Shown here: piece after piece, positions 17,891 to 27,193 of the stretch
Position numbering within the stretch: position 1 is the stretch's first letter
How the letters are laid out: every line of letters begins with the position of its first letter
Assembly: GCA_905480125.1 (NCBI GenBank)
Contig: CAJQPE010000051.1
Coordinates: 1-55,133 of the forward strand
DNA: 55,133 nucleotides
Reading direction: 5' to 3'
Origin: an uncultured Flavobacteriales bacterium
GTDB taxonomy: Bacteria; Bacteroidota; Bacteroidia; Flavobacteriales_G; NORP312
Position numbers and translations under genes: made by a program
The notes under the pieces: model-generated
What the model was told of the DNA's origin: nothing
Databases searched by the model: none
Seen by the model: the letters and a program-made list of their open reading frames with translations, nothing else

Positions 17891-19102
17891 ATGAATTTAC
17901 ACGAGTATCAAGGAAAGTCAATTTTAAAAGGCTATGGAGTTGCAATTCAGGAAGGTATTGTTGCCGACACACCAGAGGAGGCTTTTGAAGGAGCGAAGAA
18001 ACTGACTGAAGAAACAGGTACAGAATGGTACGTGATTAAAGCCCAAATTCATGCGGGAGGTAGAGGAAAAGGACAAACTAAAGAGACTGGTTCTAATGGT
18101 GTTGTGCTTGCAAAAGGTATTGATAAAGTAAAAGATATAGCAGCAGGAATTCTTGGAGGAACTTTGGTAACGAAGCAAACGGGATCTGATGGTAAATTGG
18201 TTAATAAGGTGCTTATCGCACAAGATGTTTATTATCCTGGAGAAAGCGAGCCAGCTGAATTTTACATGGGAGTGCTTTTAAATAGAGCTACTGGTCGTAA
18301 TATGATCATGTATTCTACCGAAGGAGGAATGGACATTGAAACTGTTGCTGAGGAAACACCGCATTTAATTCATAAAGAGGAAATTGACCCAAAGGTTGGA
18401 TTGCAAGGATTTCAAGCAAGAAAAATCGCATTCAACTTGGGTTTAAGCGGTCAAGCTTTTAAAGAGATGACAAAATTCGTTTTTGCTCTTTATGCTGCGT
18501 ACGATGGAGCAGATTCTGAAATGTTTGAAATCAATCCTGTTTTAAAAACATCTGACAACAAAATTATTGCTGTTGATGCTAAAGTTGCGATCGATGATAA
18601 CTCGTTATTTCGTCATAAAGAGATTGCAGCAATGAGAGATACTTCAGAGGAAGATCCTGTTGAGGTAGAAGCATCGGAAGCAGGTTTAAGTTTTGTTAAT
18701 CTTGATGGTAACGTTGGATGTATGGTAAATGGTGCTGGACTTGCAATGGCGACTATGGATATAATTAAATTATCAGGTGGTGAACCAGCTAACTTTTTAG
18801 ATGTTGGTGGTACCGCTGATGCTGAAAGAGTTGAGAAGGCATTTAGAATGATTTTATCTGACGATTCTGTAAAAGCAATTTTAGTAAATATTTTTGGAGG
18901 TATTGTTCGTTGCGACAGAGTCGCACAAGGTGTTGTTGATGCATACAAAAACATTGGTAATATTCCAGTGCCAATTATTGTTCGGTTACAAGGAACAAAT
19001 GCAGAAGAAGCGAAAAAGTTAATTGATGAATCAGGCTTAGAAGTTCATTCTGCAGTTCTTTTGCAAGAAGCTGCGGATAAAGTAAAAGAGGTTTTAGCTT
19101 AG
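17891..19102 (+). CDS. sucC: Succinate-CoA ligase (ADP-forming), beta subunit
   Basis: TCA-cycle enzyme converting succinyl-CoA to succinate with ATP or GTP formation. The 403-residue ATP-grasp protein starts MNLHEYQGKSILKGYGV, has the HAGGRGKGQTK nucleotide loop, EINPVL, and the C-terminal flavodoxin-like domain with NIFGGIVRCD and VRLQGTNAEE. All family landmarks are intact. The alpha subunit sucD is not adjacent. It has its own promoter upstream and a terminator just after it, so it is probably monocistronic. Confidence 0.96.
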   Translation: MNLHEYQGKSILKGYGVAIQEGIVADTPEEAFEGAKKLTEETGTEWYVIKAQIHAGGRGKGQTKETGSNGVVLAKGIDKVKDIAAGILGGTLVTKQTGSDGKLVNKVLIAQDVYYPGESEPAEFYMGVLLNRATGRNMIMYSTEGGMDIETVAEETPHLIHKEEIDPKVGLQGFQARKIAFNLGLSGQAFKEMTKFVFALYAAYDGADSEMFEINPVLKTSDNKIIAVDAKVAIDDNSLFRHKEIAAMRDTSEEDPVEVEASEAGLSFVNLDGNVGCMVNGAGLAMATMDIIKLSGGEPANFLDVGGTADAERVEKAFRMILSDDSVKAILVNIFGGIVRCDRVAQGVVDAYKNIGNIPVPIIVRLQGTNAEEAKKLIDESGLEVHSAVLLQEAADKVKEVLA

Positions 19103-19125
19103 TATTAAGATTTAAATAGTAAAGA

Positions 19126-19153
19126 AGCTCATCATTTTTGGTGGGCTTTTTTT
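19126..19153 (+). terminator. Rho-independent terminator after sucC
   Basis: AGCTCATCA (19126-19134) pairs with TGGTGGGCT (19139-19147) across a TTTT loop, including G-T pairs, and is followed by a run of T. It sits between sucC and accC. Confidence 0.85.
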
Positions 19154-19177
19154 ATTTTAGCCAAATAACTGAGTAAC

Positions 19178-20659
19178 ATGAAAAAAATACTGATAGCAAA
19201 TAGGGGAGAAATTGCATTGCGAGTAATGCGTTCATGCAAAGAAATGGGAATATCTACTGTGGCGATTTATTCTACAGCGGATAGAAATGCGCCTTTTGTA
19301 AAGTATGCCGATCAAGCCGTCTGTGTTGGTCCTCCTCCATCTAATCAGTCTTATTTGTTAGGAGACAAAATTATAGATGTCTGCAAAGATTTAAATGTTA
19401 ATGGAATACATCCCGGATATGGCTTTTTATCTGAGAATGCAGAATTTACGCGAAAAGTAACAGAAGCAGGTATTGCTTTTATAGGTCCTTCTCCTGAAGC
19501 AATGGAGGTAATGGGTAGTAAGCTAGCAGCAAAGGCGGCTGTAAAAAAGTATAATATTCCTATGGTTCCAGGCACAGACCATGCAATTGTAGATATTGAA
19601 GAAGCAAAAGTAACGGCAGCGGAAATAGGATTCCCTATATTAATTAAAGCTTCCGCTGGTGGTGGTGGAAAAGGTATGCGAGTTGTCGAAAACCCAGAGG
19701 AATTTGCAGAACAAATGAATTTAGCGGTAAGTGAGGCTACTTCAGCCTTTGGAGACGGATCAGTTTTTATTGAACGTTATGTTGGTTCCCCACGTCACAT
19801 CGAAATTCAGATTATGGCAGATCAACATGGGAACATTGTTTATCTTTTTGAACGAGAATGCTCGATTCAAAGACGACATCAAAAGGTGATCGAAGAAGCT
19901 CCCTCCGCTGTTTTAACTCCAGAATTGAGGAAGGAAATGGGAGAGTGTGCTGTTAATGTTGCAAAAGCCTGTGATTATTATGGCGCAGGAACAGTTGAGT
20001 TTTTGTACGAAAAAGGAGCATTTTATTTCTTAGAAATGAATACGCGACTGCAAGTTGAACATCCTGTAACGGAAATGATTACAGGAATTGACTTGGTGAA
20101 AGAGCAAATAAAAGTTGCCAGAGGAGAGAAGCTTAGTTTCAGTCAGGAAGATTTAAAAATTAATGGGCATTCTATAGAGGTTAGAGTTTATGCTGAAGAC
20201 CCAACTAATAATTTTTTACCAGACATAGGGAATTTGACAACTTACCGAAGACCACAAGGAACTGGAATAAGAGTTGATGATGGTTTTGAAGAGGGTATGG
20301 ATATTCCTATCTATTACGACCCGATGATTTCTAAATTGATTACGCACGGAAAAGATAGAGAAGAGGCTATTCGAAGAATGGTTAGAGCTATTGAAGAGTA
20401 TCAGATAACAGGAGTTGAAACAACTTTAGACTTTTGCAAATATGCAATTCAGCACAAGTCTTTCGTCTCTGGCGACTTTAACACTCATTTTGTAGACGAT
20501 TATTTTACGCCAGATGTTCTTCAAAATGAAAGCGAAGATGGCAGAGAAATTGCTGCTTTAATAGCAGCAGGTTTAATTGAAGAGAAAGATATTTTATCGA
20601 AAGAAGCAGCAGTAAAATCAGCAACAGTTCGTTCGGCCTGGAAGTTGAATAGAATCTAA
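19178..20659 (+). CDS. accC: Biotin carboxylase subunit (acetyl- or propionyl-CoA carboxylase)
   Basis: ATP-grasp enzyme that carboxylates biotin on its carrier protein. The 493 residues start MKKILIANRGEIALRVMRSC and include HPGYGFLSENAEF, the ATP loop GGGGKGMR at 161-168, the ERECSIQRRHQK segment, and FLEMNTRLQVEHPVTE. The length is slightly over E. coli AccC (449), with an extra C-terminal tail after the core. No biotin carrier or carboxyltransferase gene is nearby, so whether it serves fatty-acid synthesis or propionyl-CoA carboxylation is open. Confidence 0.92.
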   Translation: MKKILIANRGEIALRVMRSCKEMGISTVAIYSTADRNAPFVKYADQAVCVGPPPSNQSYLLGDKIIDVCKDLNVNGIHPGYGFLSENAEFTRKVTEAGIAFIGPSPEAMEVMGSKLAAKAAVKKYNIPMVPGTDHAIVDIEEAKVTAAEIGFPILIKASAGGGGKGMRVVENPEEFAEQMNLAVSEATSAFGDGSVFIERYVGSPRHIEIQIMADQHGNIVYLFERECSIQRRHQKVIEEAPSAVLTPELRKEMGECAVNVAKACDYYGAGTVEFLYEKGAFYFLEMNTRLQVEHPVTEMITGIDLVKEQIKVARGEKLSFSQEDLKINGHSIEVRVYAEDPTNNFLPDIGNLTTYRRPQGTGIRVDDGFEEGMDIPIYYDPMISKLITHGKDREEAIRRMVRAIEEYQITGVETTLDFCKYAIQHKSFVSGDFNTHFVDDYFTPDVLQNESEDGREIAALIAAGLIEEKDILSKEAAVKSATVRSAWKLNRI

Positions 20660-20721
20660 GCAACTTTTCGCTTTATTTCTCGTTTGTTAATATGGCATAA
20701 ACATTGATTGCTGTTTCCATT

Positions 20722-21375
20722 ATGTTCAGATTTTTTTCCACCATAGTTGTCCTTCTAATAGCCACGTTTTCCTCGGCCCAAGGGCGTTCGTCTTTGAAAA
20801 TCATGAGGGCTGAAATTATTAATGGAGATACTGTTCTTTGCTACGATTTGAAAAGTGTAAATGTCTATGAGCAAAGAACTTTTACGTCTTTAAAGCAAAA
20901 GAAGAGTTATAATAAGTTAAAACGTGATGTTTTAAAAGTTTATCCTTACGCTAAATTGGCAGGTGAAAAATTATTGGAATATGAGTCTAGAATGAATTCC
21001 TTGAAAAATGACCGAGAAAAGAAAAAGTTTCTTAAGCAAGTTGAACAAGATTTACAAGATGAGTTTGGTGCCGAATTAACGAATTTATCAATTACCCAAG
21101 GTACTATTCTTTTAACCTTGATAGATAGAGAAACTGGCGATACGAGTTATGAGCTCGTAAAGCAACTTAGAGGAACCATTTCCGCATTCTTTTGGCAATC
21201 GTTAGCTCGTTTATTTGGGCATAATTTAAAAGACAGCTATGATGCTGATGGCGATCAAGAAATGATTGAGGATATTATCCTTCGAATAGAAAATGGAGAG
21301 TATTCAATGACTGAATCGGATGCAGAAAAGAGGGTAATGATTCCAACTCCGCATATGGAGCCCAGATCTAATTAA
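20722..21375 (+). CDS. DUF4294 secreted protein
   Basis: A 217-residue exported protein. The ATG at 20722 (MFRFFSTIVVL) gives a signal peptide ending TFSSAQ; an in-frame TTG at 20704 is not preferred. The central region matches DUF4294, a Bacteroidota family: the VYEQRTFTSLKQKKSYNK block, DVLKVYPYAKLAGEKLLEYE, and TLIDRETGDTSYELVKQLRG. No catalytic motif is evident. It ends in a 4-base convergent overlap with the dehydrogenase gene (both stops read from the palindrome TTAA). Confidence 0.8.
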   Translation: MFRFFSTIVVLLIATFSSAQGRSSLKIMRAEIINGDTVLCYDLKSVNVYEQRTFTSLKQKKSYNKLKRDVLKVYPYAKLAGEKLLEYESRMNSLKNDREKKKFLKQVEQDLQDEFGAELTNLSITQGTILLTLIDRETGDTSYELVKQLRGTISAFFWQSLARLFGHNLKDSYDADGDQEMIEDIILRIENGEYSMTESDAEKRVMIPTPHMEPRSN

Positions 21376-22265
21376 TCTTTCTTAAAATTATCTGCAAGAA
21401 TCAATTCTTTTGTGCCATGAGTCCAAGAATAAAATCCTTCACCAGACTTAGCTCCCATTTTTCCGGCAGTGACCATATTTACTAATAACGGGCAAGGAGC
21501 GTACTTAGAGTTTCCAAAACCATCATATAAAACGTTCATAATAGATAGACATACATCTAACCCAATAAAGTCGGCTAATTGCAATGGTCCCATTGGGTGA
21601 GCCATACCTAATTTCATCACTGTATCAATTTCTTCAACGCCAGCAACACCTTCATGAAGCGTAATAATTGCTTCATTAATCATTGGCATTAAGATTCTGT
21701 TAGCCACAAAACCCGGATAATCATTAACTTCAACCGGAACTTTGCCAAGTCCTTTAGACATTGTCATTATAGCAGAAGTTGTTTCGTCAGAAGTGGCATA
21801 GCCTCTGATAACTTCGATTAACTTCATAACTGGCACAGGGTTCATGAAGTGCATTCCAATTACTTTGTCAGGACGTGAAGTAACGGCAGCAATTTTTGTA
21901 ATCGAAATAGAAGAAGTATTAGTAGCTAAAATGGCGTCGGCTGGCGAACCATCATCCATTTGTTTGAAGATTTTTAGTTTCAAATCAATATTCTCTGTTG
22001 CTGCTTCAACTACTAATTCCCTATCAGCAATACCACTTGCAATATCTGTATGTGTAATAATATTTGCAAGTGTTGACGCTTTGTCAGCTTGAGTAATTTT
22101 TTCTTTCTTTATTTGTCTATCAAGATTTTTTGCAATAGTTGCAAGTGCTTTGTCAAGAGAATCTTGAGAAATGTCGATTAAATTTACAGAGTATCCTGTT
22201 TGGGCGAAAACGTGAGCTATACCGTTTCCCATTGTTCCTGCTCCAATTACAGCTATTTTATTCAT
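21372..22265 (-). CDS. 3-hydroxybutyryl/3-hydroxyacyl-CoA dehydrogenase
   Basis: NAD-dependent oxidation of 3-hydroxyacyl-CoA, used in beta-oxidation or butanoyl metabolism. The 297 residues have the Rossmann motif GAGTMGNGIA at 8-17, the active-site segment GMHFMNPVPVMKLIE with its His and Glu, and NDYPGFVANRILMPMINEA, all standard for stand-alone Hbd/PaaH enzymes. It is the last gene of a four-gene same-strand group, 35 bases after the sugar-phosphate transferase gene, but its function does not obviously match that group. Confidence 0.92.
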   Translation of the reverse strand: MNKIAVIGAGTMGNGIAHVFAQTGYSVNLIDISQDSLDKALATIAKNLDRQIKKEKITQADKASTLANIITHTDIASGIADRELVVEAATENIDLKLKIFKQMDDGSPADAILATNTSSISITKIAAVTSRPDKVIGMHFMNPVPVMKLIEVIRGYATSDETTSAIMTMSKGLGKVPVEVNDYPGFVANRILMPMINEAIITLHEGVAGVEEIDTVMKLGMAHPMGPLQLADFIGLDVCLSIMNVLYDGFGNSKYAPCPLLVNMVTAGKMGAKSGEGFYSWTHGTKELILADNFKKD

Positions 22266-22300
22266 GATAGTTAATTTAAAATTAGAAAGCGCAAATGTAA

Positions 22301-23716
22301 TTATTTACCTCTTCCTTGTAATACGATTAAAACAGTATATATGATGATTTTGAAATCCAAAAACAGTGAACGGTTCTCGACATAAAGTAGGTCATACTTT
22401 AAGCGCTCAACCATTTCTTCTATATTTTCTGCATATCCATACTTAACTTGCCCCCAGGAAGTTATTCCAGGTTTTATTTTGTTTAAATGAGCATAATGAG
22501 GGGCTATTTCCTTTATTTTCTCTATAAAATATTCCCTCTCAGGTCTTGGCCCAACGATTGACATTTCGCCAAGCAAAACGTTGTAAAATTGGGGAAATTC
22601 ATCAATACGAGTTTTTCTCATGAAAAGCCCAAAAGGAGTAATACGAGAATCTCCTTCTGACGACAGTAAAGGTATTCCTTGTTCAGCACCCTCAATCATT
22701 GATCGAAATTTATGAATCATAAACGGAGTGCCGTTTTTACCAACTCTTTCATGGCTGTAGAAAATGGAACCTTTCGATGTTATTTTAACAATTATGCTTA
22801 CCGCGAGAAAAAAGGGAAAACCAAACGTAAGTACAATTATTGAAACGAATATGTCGATAATTCTTTTCAAAGAATATTGCCACTGAGGCATAACTTCTTT
22901 GGTTATGTCAATAAGAGTTACTCCAAAAATAGATGTCATTTTAACCGACCCGGATAATATGTCGTAGATGTCGGGAATAATTTTAATGTAAATTTCTCTG
23001 CCCTGAATTTCATTGATTATAGCCCTAATGCTGTCGTGTTCAGAAGTCTCAATTGCTATTATGACTTCTTCAATGTCATTATTGTCGATTATTTGAACGA
23101 CATCTTTAACGTGGCCTAAATGATTAAGGTGTTTCTTCATTAGGTGTCCATCTCCACCATTAATATGAACGAAGCCTATAACTTCAAATCCACTGGAAAT
23201 AGGCTGGGATTCAAGCTCTTTAAATAGGTCCAAAGCTTTTTCGTTACTACCAATAATTAGCGTTTTGAACCCTATTTCTCGTCTATGTATTTTTTTAGCG
23301 GTTCTAGTTGTAATAGTTAATCGGAATAAAGCTGTGAAGAAGAAATGGAGAATAAACAGGGAAAGTAATGATAGGTAATAACTGTTGTAATTTGCAACTT
23401 CATCGTCTAGTAAAAGAGCAAAAAAGATAATAAATACTCCAATTACTCCCTGTAAAGCAGTTTGCCCAAATTCTTTAAGTCTCGATTTTCTATATGGATT
23501 TCTATAAATACCCAGAAGAACATAAAAAATAACCCAAACCAGAGGTAAAAAAGCTAGGCCAAAGAAAAATTGTTCGTTAAACTCTAAATTTACATCATGA
23601 CCAAATTTAAGGGGTTCTAAATATTTTTTTCTAAAAATGAAAAACAAGCACCAGGCTATACTGGTAGCAAAATAGTCTGCAATAACATAAAGGATTATTT
23701 GTTTACCCTTGTTCAT
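22301..23716 (-). CDS. Polyprenyl glycosylphosphotransferase (exopolysaccharide/undecaprenyl-phosphate sugar transferase)
   Basis: Transfers a sugar-1-phosphate onto undecaprenyl phosphate to start a surface glycan. The 471 residues have four or five N-terminal membrane helices, a CoA-binding-like Rossmann region (FKTLIIGSNEKAL) and a C-terminal bacterial sugar transferase domain with the conserved KRIIDI helix, HKFRSM and RKTRIDEFPQ and MSIVGPRPERE motifs. Its ATG shares a base with the preceding TAA (TAATG), so coupling with the lipoprotein gene is likely. The sugar cannot be read from sequence. Confidence 0.9.
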   Translation of the reverse strand: MNKGKQIILYVIADYFATSIAWCLFFIFRKKYLEPLKFGHDVNLEFNEQFFFGLAFLPLVWVIFYVLLGIYRNPYRKSRLKEFGQTALQGVIGVFIIFFALLLDDEVANYNSYYLSLLSLFILHFFFTALFRLTITTRTAKKIHRREIGFKTLIIGSNEKALDLFKELESQPISSGFEVIGFVHINGGDGHLMKKHLNHLGHVKDVVQIIDNNDIEEVIIAIETSEHDSIRAIINEIQGREIYIKIIPDIYDILSGSVKMTSIFGVTLIDITKEVMPQWQYSLKRIIDIFVSIIVLTFGFPFFLAVSIIVKITSKGSIFYSHERVGKNGTPFMIHKFRSMIEGAEQGIPLLSSEGDSRITPFGLFMRKTRIDEFPQFYNVLLGEMSIVGPRPEREYFIEKIKEIAPHYAHLNKIKPGITSWGQVKYGYAENIEEMVERLKYDLLYVENRSLFLDFKIIIYTVLIVLQGRGK

Positions 23717-24591
23717 TATTGATGAATAAGTTTAATATTATCGAGTATAAAAGTGCCCGAAGTAAGATTATCTGGTAAATTCGTGCTGATTCCGATTTGA
23801 TAACCAGATGCCAAATAATTTGTGCTTACGTCATAGGTCAAATCAATATAGGTTTTGTTTTGAACTAAATTTCCGCTATCATCAACTTTTGCTTTAAGAC
23901 CTATTATTGGAGTTTCAAGAGTATTGTTTGGATTGTGAGAGATTATAAATACAATGAAATCCATATTGGTTTTGTAATCAATTTCCAAATATACAGGGGT
24001 TGAAGCAACAGGAAGGTCAAATATTTCGTTAGATACACCTTTATAAAAGCTGATAGTATCATGCAGTACAACTAATCCAGAAGTAACTCCTTCTATGAGT
24101 TGGTTGACGTCAGAAGTAAGTTGTATAGAGGTATGGCTTCCGGACGCTGAATCTAGACTGATTCCTGCATTTTCAAAATTTTCTTTCCAAATAAATGTTG
24201 TTGGCTCGTAGTATTTGACCAGTGGATTTAGTTGTATTATTTCACCAGGAACTAATGGAATTTCTTCTTCATGATAATCTAAAAAAGGGTACTGTGCTCT
24301 AAATTCCTCAAGCCCGTTTATCCTTATTCCTGCAATGACTTTAATATTTTGGCTACCCGCGCTATATACAGGTATAGTGGCAGGTAATTCCCAGTTCCCT
24401 AGATTATCATCGTTTAAAAATACCCAAGCATCATTAATATTTGAGGTTATAGTCCCTTCGTTTCCTGTACCATTTGTCTGAACTTCGATATTGTCTATGT
24501 GCAAAAATGATGGGGCATCTTCTTCTTTGTCAAGTAGTTGACATGAATAAAGAAGTGTTGCCACCAAAAACAGCAGGAGAGTATTACGCAT
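23716..24591 (-). CDS. Lipoprotein of unknown function
   Basis: A 291-residue protein with a lipobox (hydrophobic start ending LLYSCQ, Cys at 17). The mature N-terminus carries KEED, resembling surface-export signals of Bacteroidota lipoproteins (inference). No recognised domain is seen: an early beta-rich segment (HIDNIEVQTNGTG), a PEGA-like middle (VFLNDDNLGNWELP) and a longer part resembling a carbohydrate-binding jelly-roll domain (LEIDYKTNMDFIVF). It sits between the dehydrogenase-like gene and the transferase gene and shares a TAATG junction with the latter. Confidence 0.7.
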   Translation of the reverse strand: MRNTLLLFLVATLLYSCQLLDKEEDAPSFLHIDNIEVQTNGTGNEGTITSNINDAWVFLNDDNLGNWELPATIPVYSAGSQNIKVIAGIRINGLEEFRAQYPFLDYHEEEIPLVPGEIIQLNPLVKYYEPTTFIWKENFENAGISLDSASGSHTSIQLTSDVNQLIEGVTSGLVVLHDTISFYKGVSNEIFDLPVASTPVYLEIDYKTNMDFIVFIISHNPNNTLETPIIGLKAKVDDSGNLVQNKTYIDLTYDVSTNYLASGYQIGISTNLPDNLTSGTFILDNIKLIHQ

Positions 24592-24635
24592 AGGTCACTT
24601 AAAAATCACGAACGCAAAGAAAATTGATTTATTGT

Positions 24636-25604
24636 TTAATCCTCTATTAGGTTCGGATTAAGTTTTAATTTTTCAAGAATTCTAGTCGCAACTTCAATAG
24701 CGAGATAACTTTCTTCGATAGTAACGGGGGTGTCAGTGTTATTAATGATTGCGTTGGCAAAGCCGTTTAATTCCTCTTTAATGATGTTTGATTCTTTTAT
24801 TTGTGGATAGTTGAAATAAAGTTCATTTGGGTTTACAGAGCCGCTATCAACTTTTAAGTTTTTAATCCCTTTAATATTAAGTGTCTCACATTTTTTGTTC
24901 AACAAATCAACAAAATAGGTAGAATCTTTTTGATACACGGTAAGGTTAATATCGTCTTTAAATGAAATTCTGCTTGCAGATAATGTAGCAACACATCCAT
25001 TATCAAATTCGATTCTTGCGTGCACATAATCCGGAGATCCGTTGGTTAAGGCTAATCCGTGTGCATTAACTTTTCTCACATTTGAATTAACTATGGAAAG
25101 AATTAAATCGATATCATGAATCATTAAGTCTAACACAACAGAATTGAATGTTTTGTTAATATCAAACTTCAACATTCTATTGGTTTCAATACAGATAGGA
25201 TGGTCAATTAACGGAACTAAGGCTGTAAATGCTGGGTTAAACCGTTCTACATTTCCGATTTGAACTTTCACATCAGCTTCGTGCGTTAAGTTCAATAATT
25301 TTTTTGCTTCATCAATAGTTGAGGTAACAGGATTTTCAATAAACAAATGCTTGGTGTTTTTAAGGGTTAACTCAGCGCATTTATAATGAGGAACCGAAGA
25401 AGACGCAATATCTATTACATCTGAATGTTGAATGAGTGTTTCAATATCGGTAAACTGAGTAACATTAAATTTTGATAAAATCGTAGCTGCGTTGTTTTGG
25501 TTTTGTGCATAAAACCCTGTAATATCAAAGCTTTTAAGCTCTTGAAGAACAGATAAATGAGCGTGACTTATTTCATCACCTCCTAAAACACCAATTTTTA
25601 ACAT
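24636..25604 (-). CDS. Gfo/Idh/MocA family oxidoreductase-like protein with altered motifs
   Basis: A 322-residue protein of the Gfo/Idh/MocA fold: N-terminal Rossmann domain, then the GNVERFNPAF segment and the MIHDIDLIL motif that holds the catalytic-site Asp/His. In related Bacteroidota proteins the cofactor loop is GAGHLGKIHL; here it is GGDEISHAHL, so the later glycines are lost. The EKP motif with the active-site Lys reads FIENPVT, so Lys is Asn. The gene is intact and heads the operon with the lipoprotein and transferase. Either the protein uses cofactor atypically or is non-catalytic. Confidence 0.8.
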   Translation of the reverse strand: MLKIGVLGGDEISHAHLSVLQELKSFDITGFYAQNQNNAATILSKFNVTQFTDIETLIQHSDVIDIASSSVPHYKCAELTLKNTKHLFIENPVTSTIDEAKKLLNLTHEADVKVQIGNVERFNPAFTALVPLIDHPICIETNRMLKFDINKTFNSVVLDLMIHDIDLILSIVNSNVRKVNAHGLALTNGSPDYVHARIEFDNGCVATLSASRISFKDDINLTVYQKDSTYFVDLLNKKCETLNIKGIKNLKVDSGSVNPNELYFNYPQIKESNIIKEELNGFANAIINNTDTPVTIEESYLAIEVATRILEKLKLNPNLIED

Positions 25605-25687
25605 AAGCAGTTTTCAATTGTTTCAAATGTAATATGTGAAAAGAATCTTTTGTTTTTTCTGTAAAATAGATTCCAACGTTAAATTGT

Positions 25688-25695
25688 TAATTTCG
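25688..25695 (+). promoter_or_regulatory. Candidate -7 box for pcm
   Basis: TAATTTCG, a TAnnTTCG variant of the consensus, ends 17 bases before the pcm ATG. There is no TTG at the usual -33 spacing, so the call is tentative. Confidence 0.4.
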
Positions 25696-25712
25696 CAATC
25701 CAAACTAGAAAA

Positions 25713-26357
25713 ATGATCGATTCATATAAGCATAAAGGATTACGAAATAAGCTGGTTGATAAAATTCGTGAACGTGGTATTTCTGATGAAAAAGTTCTTT
25801 CTGTAATTCAAGAAATTCCTAGACATTATTTTATTCATGATAATGCTTTTTTACCCTATGCTTATGATGATATTGCTTTTCCAATAGGTGCTAAGCAAAC
25901 AATATCTCAGCCATATACCGTAGCATTTCAAACAGCTTTGTTAAAGTTAGAGAAAGGTGACAAGGTTCTAGAAATAGGGACCGGTTCAGGTTATCAAACA
26001 GCTGTATTAGTGAAAATGGGAGTTAAAGTTTTCACAATTGAAAGACAAAAAACATTGTTTGACAAAACGAAGAATTTTTTACCTTCGATTGGTTATAGAC
26101 CTAAGTTTTTTTATGGAGACGGCTTTAAAGGGCTGCCTGTATATGCGCCTTTTGATAAAATTATAGTTACAGCTGGCGCACCATATATTCCTGAGGGCTT
26201 GCAACTTCAGTTAACTGTTGGGGGAGTTTTAGTGATTCCAGTAGGAGATGGTGGTATTCAGAAAATGATAATAGTAAAAAGGATATCAGAGACTGACTTT
26301 GAGCAACAGGAACTTGATGAATTTAAATTTGTGCCAATGTTAGCAAATAAAGAATAA
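25713..26357 (+). CDS. pcm: Protein-L-isoaspartate O-methyltransferase
   Basis: Methylates isoaspartyl residues so that aged proteins can be repaired. The 214 residues match the family size. The substrate loop KQTISQPYTVA is at about 61-71, and the SAM motif I VLEIGTGSGYQTAVL at about 85-99, followed by the ITVTAGAP-like motif (IIVTAGAPYIPE) and VIPVGD. It is divergent from the Idh-like gene and 52 bases upstream of the barrel gene, so co-transcription with the following envelope genes is possible but not certain. Confidence 0.95.
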   Translation: MIDSYKHKGLRNKLVDKIRERGISDEKVLSVIQEIPRHYFIHDNAFLPYAYDDIAFPIGAKQTISQPYTVAFQTALLKLEKGDKVLEIGTGSGYQTAVLVKMGVKVFTIERQKTLFDKTKNFLPSIGYRPKFFYGDGFKGLPVYAPFDKIIVTAGAPYIPEGLQLQLTVGGVLVIPVGDGGIQKMIIVKRISETDFEQQELDEFKFVPMLANKE

Positions 26358-26409
26358 TTTTTACTACCACAATAAAAAGCTTTAGTTATCGTATTGAAAA
26401 ATTGAATTT

Positions 26410-27192
26410 ATGAAAAATCTTATTACAACATCTATCGTGCTATTTATTTCTGTTGTAAGTTATACGCAGGACACAACATTAAATATTTCACCGTCAAATC
26501 TTTATAAACCAATAAAAGGAGATATCGGTTTCACGTTTGCAACTCAGGCAAACATCACTAATTTGCAGTTAGGTAATTTTAATGATGCATTTGGTAATAA
26601 TTCATTATTTATGAGATATTATGTGCACGAAGATATTGCTCTAAGGATTGGTTTTGGACTTACTTCTGTAAATAAAACATATCAGTCGGTTGATAGTGTG
26701 AGCACAACTTTAGTTGAGTGGGATTCGACTTACTCGAGAACAGACTTTTACATTTCTCCAGGGGTCGAAAAGCATATGTATGCTTCAGATCGTTTAGATC
26801 CTTATGTCGGTGCGAGTTTTAATGCAGGAAAAATTGGAAGAGCTACAATGAAAGGTGTTACAATGGTTACAGATACCTCTGGCACATCTTCTGGCACAGA
26901 CCAATATGAAGTAAATGGAACACAAGATGGTGGATTTCTTTTCGGTGTTAACTTGGTAACAGGCTTCAATTATTTTATCAGTGAAAGGTTAAGTATTGGT
27001 GCGGAATACTCTTGGGGATATAATGTCGTTAGGACAGGGGGTAACTGGACCCAAATATCTACCAATACTCCGGTTAATGGCAGTACAACTTCAAATAAAC
27101 AACAAGGTGCTTTTTTAACCACTTTATCAAATTTAGGAGTAAATTCAACAGCGGGTATAACACTGTCTTACTTTTTCGGAAAACCTAGATAA
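26410..27192 (+). CDS. Outer-membrane beta-barrel protein
   Basis: A 260-residue secreted protein with signal peptide (about 1-20, ending SYTQ) and amphipathic beta strands typical of small OmpA/OmpW-like barrels: NNSLFMRYYVHEDIALRIGFG, RTDFYISPGVEKHM, DPYVGASFNAG, SERLSIGAEYSWGY and a final aromatic strand GITLSYFFGKPR. The strand count is consistent with eight to ten. It is followed after one base by a lipoprotein gene. No binding motif is visible. Confidence 0.8.
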   Translation: MKNLITTSIVLFISVVSYTQDTTLNISPSNLYKPIKGDIGFTFATQANITNLQLGNFNDAFGNNSLFMRYYVHEDIALRIGFGLTSVNKTYQSVDSVSTTLVEWDSTYSRTDFYISPGVEKHMYASDRLDPYVGASFNAGKIGRATMKGVTMVTDTSGTSSGTDQYEVNGTQDGGFLFGVNLVTGFNYFISERLSIGAEYSWGYNVVRTGGNWTQISTNTPVNGSTTSNKQQGAFLTTLSNLGVNSTAGITLSYFFGKPR

Positions 27193-27193
27193 T

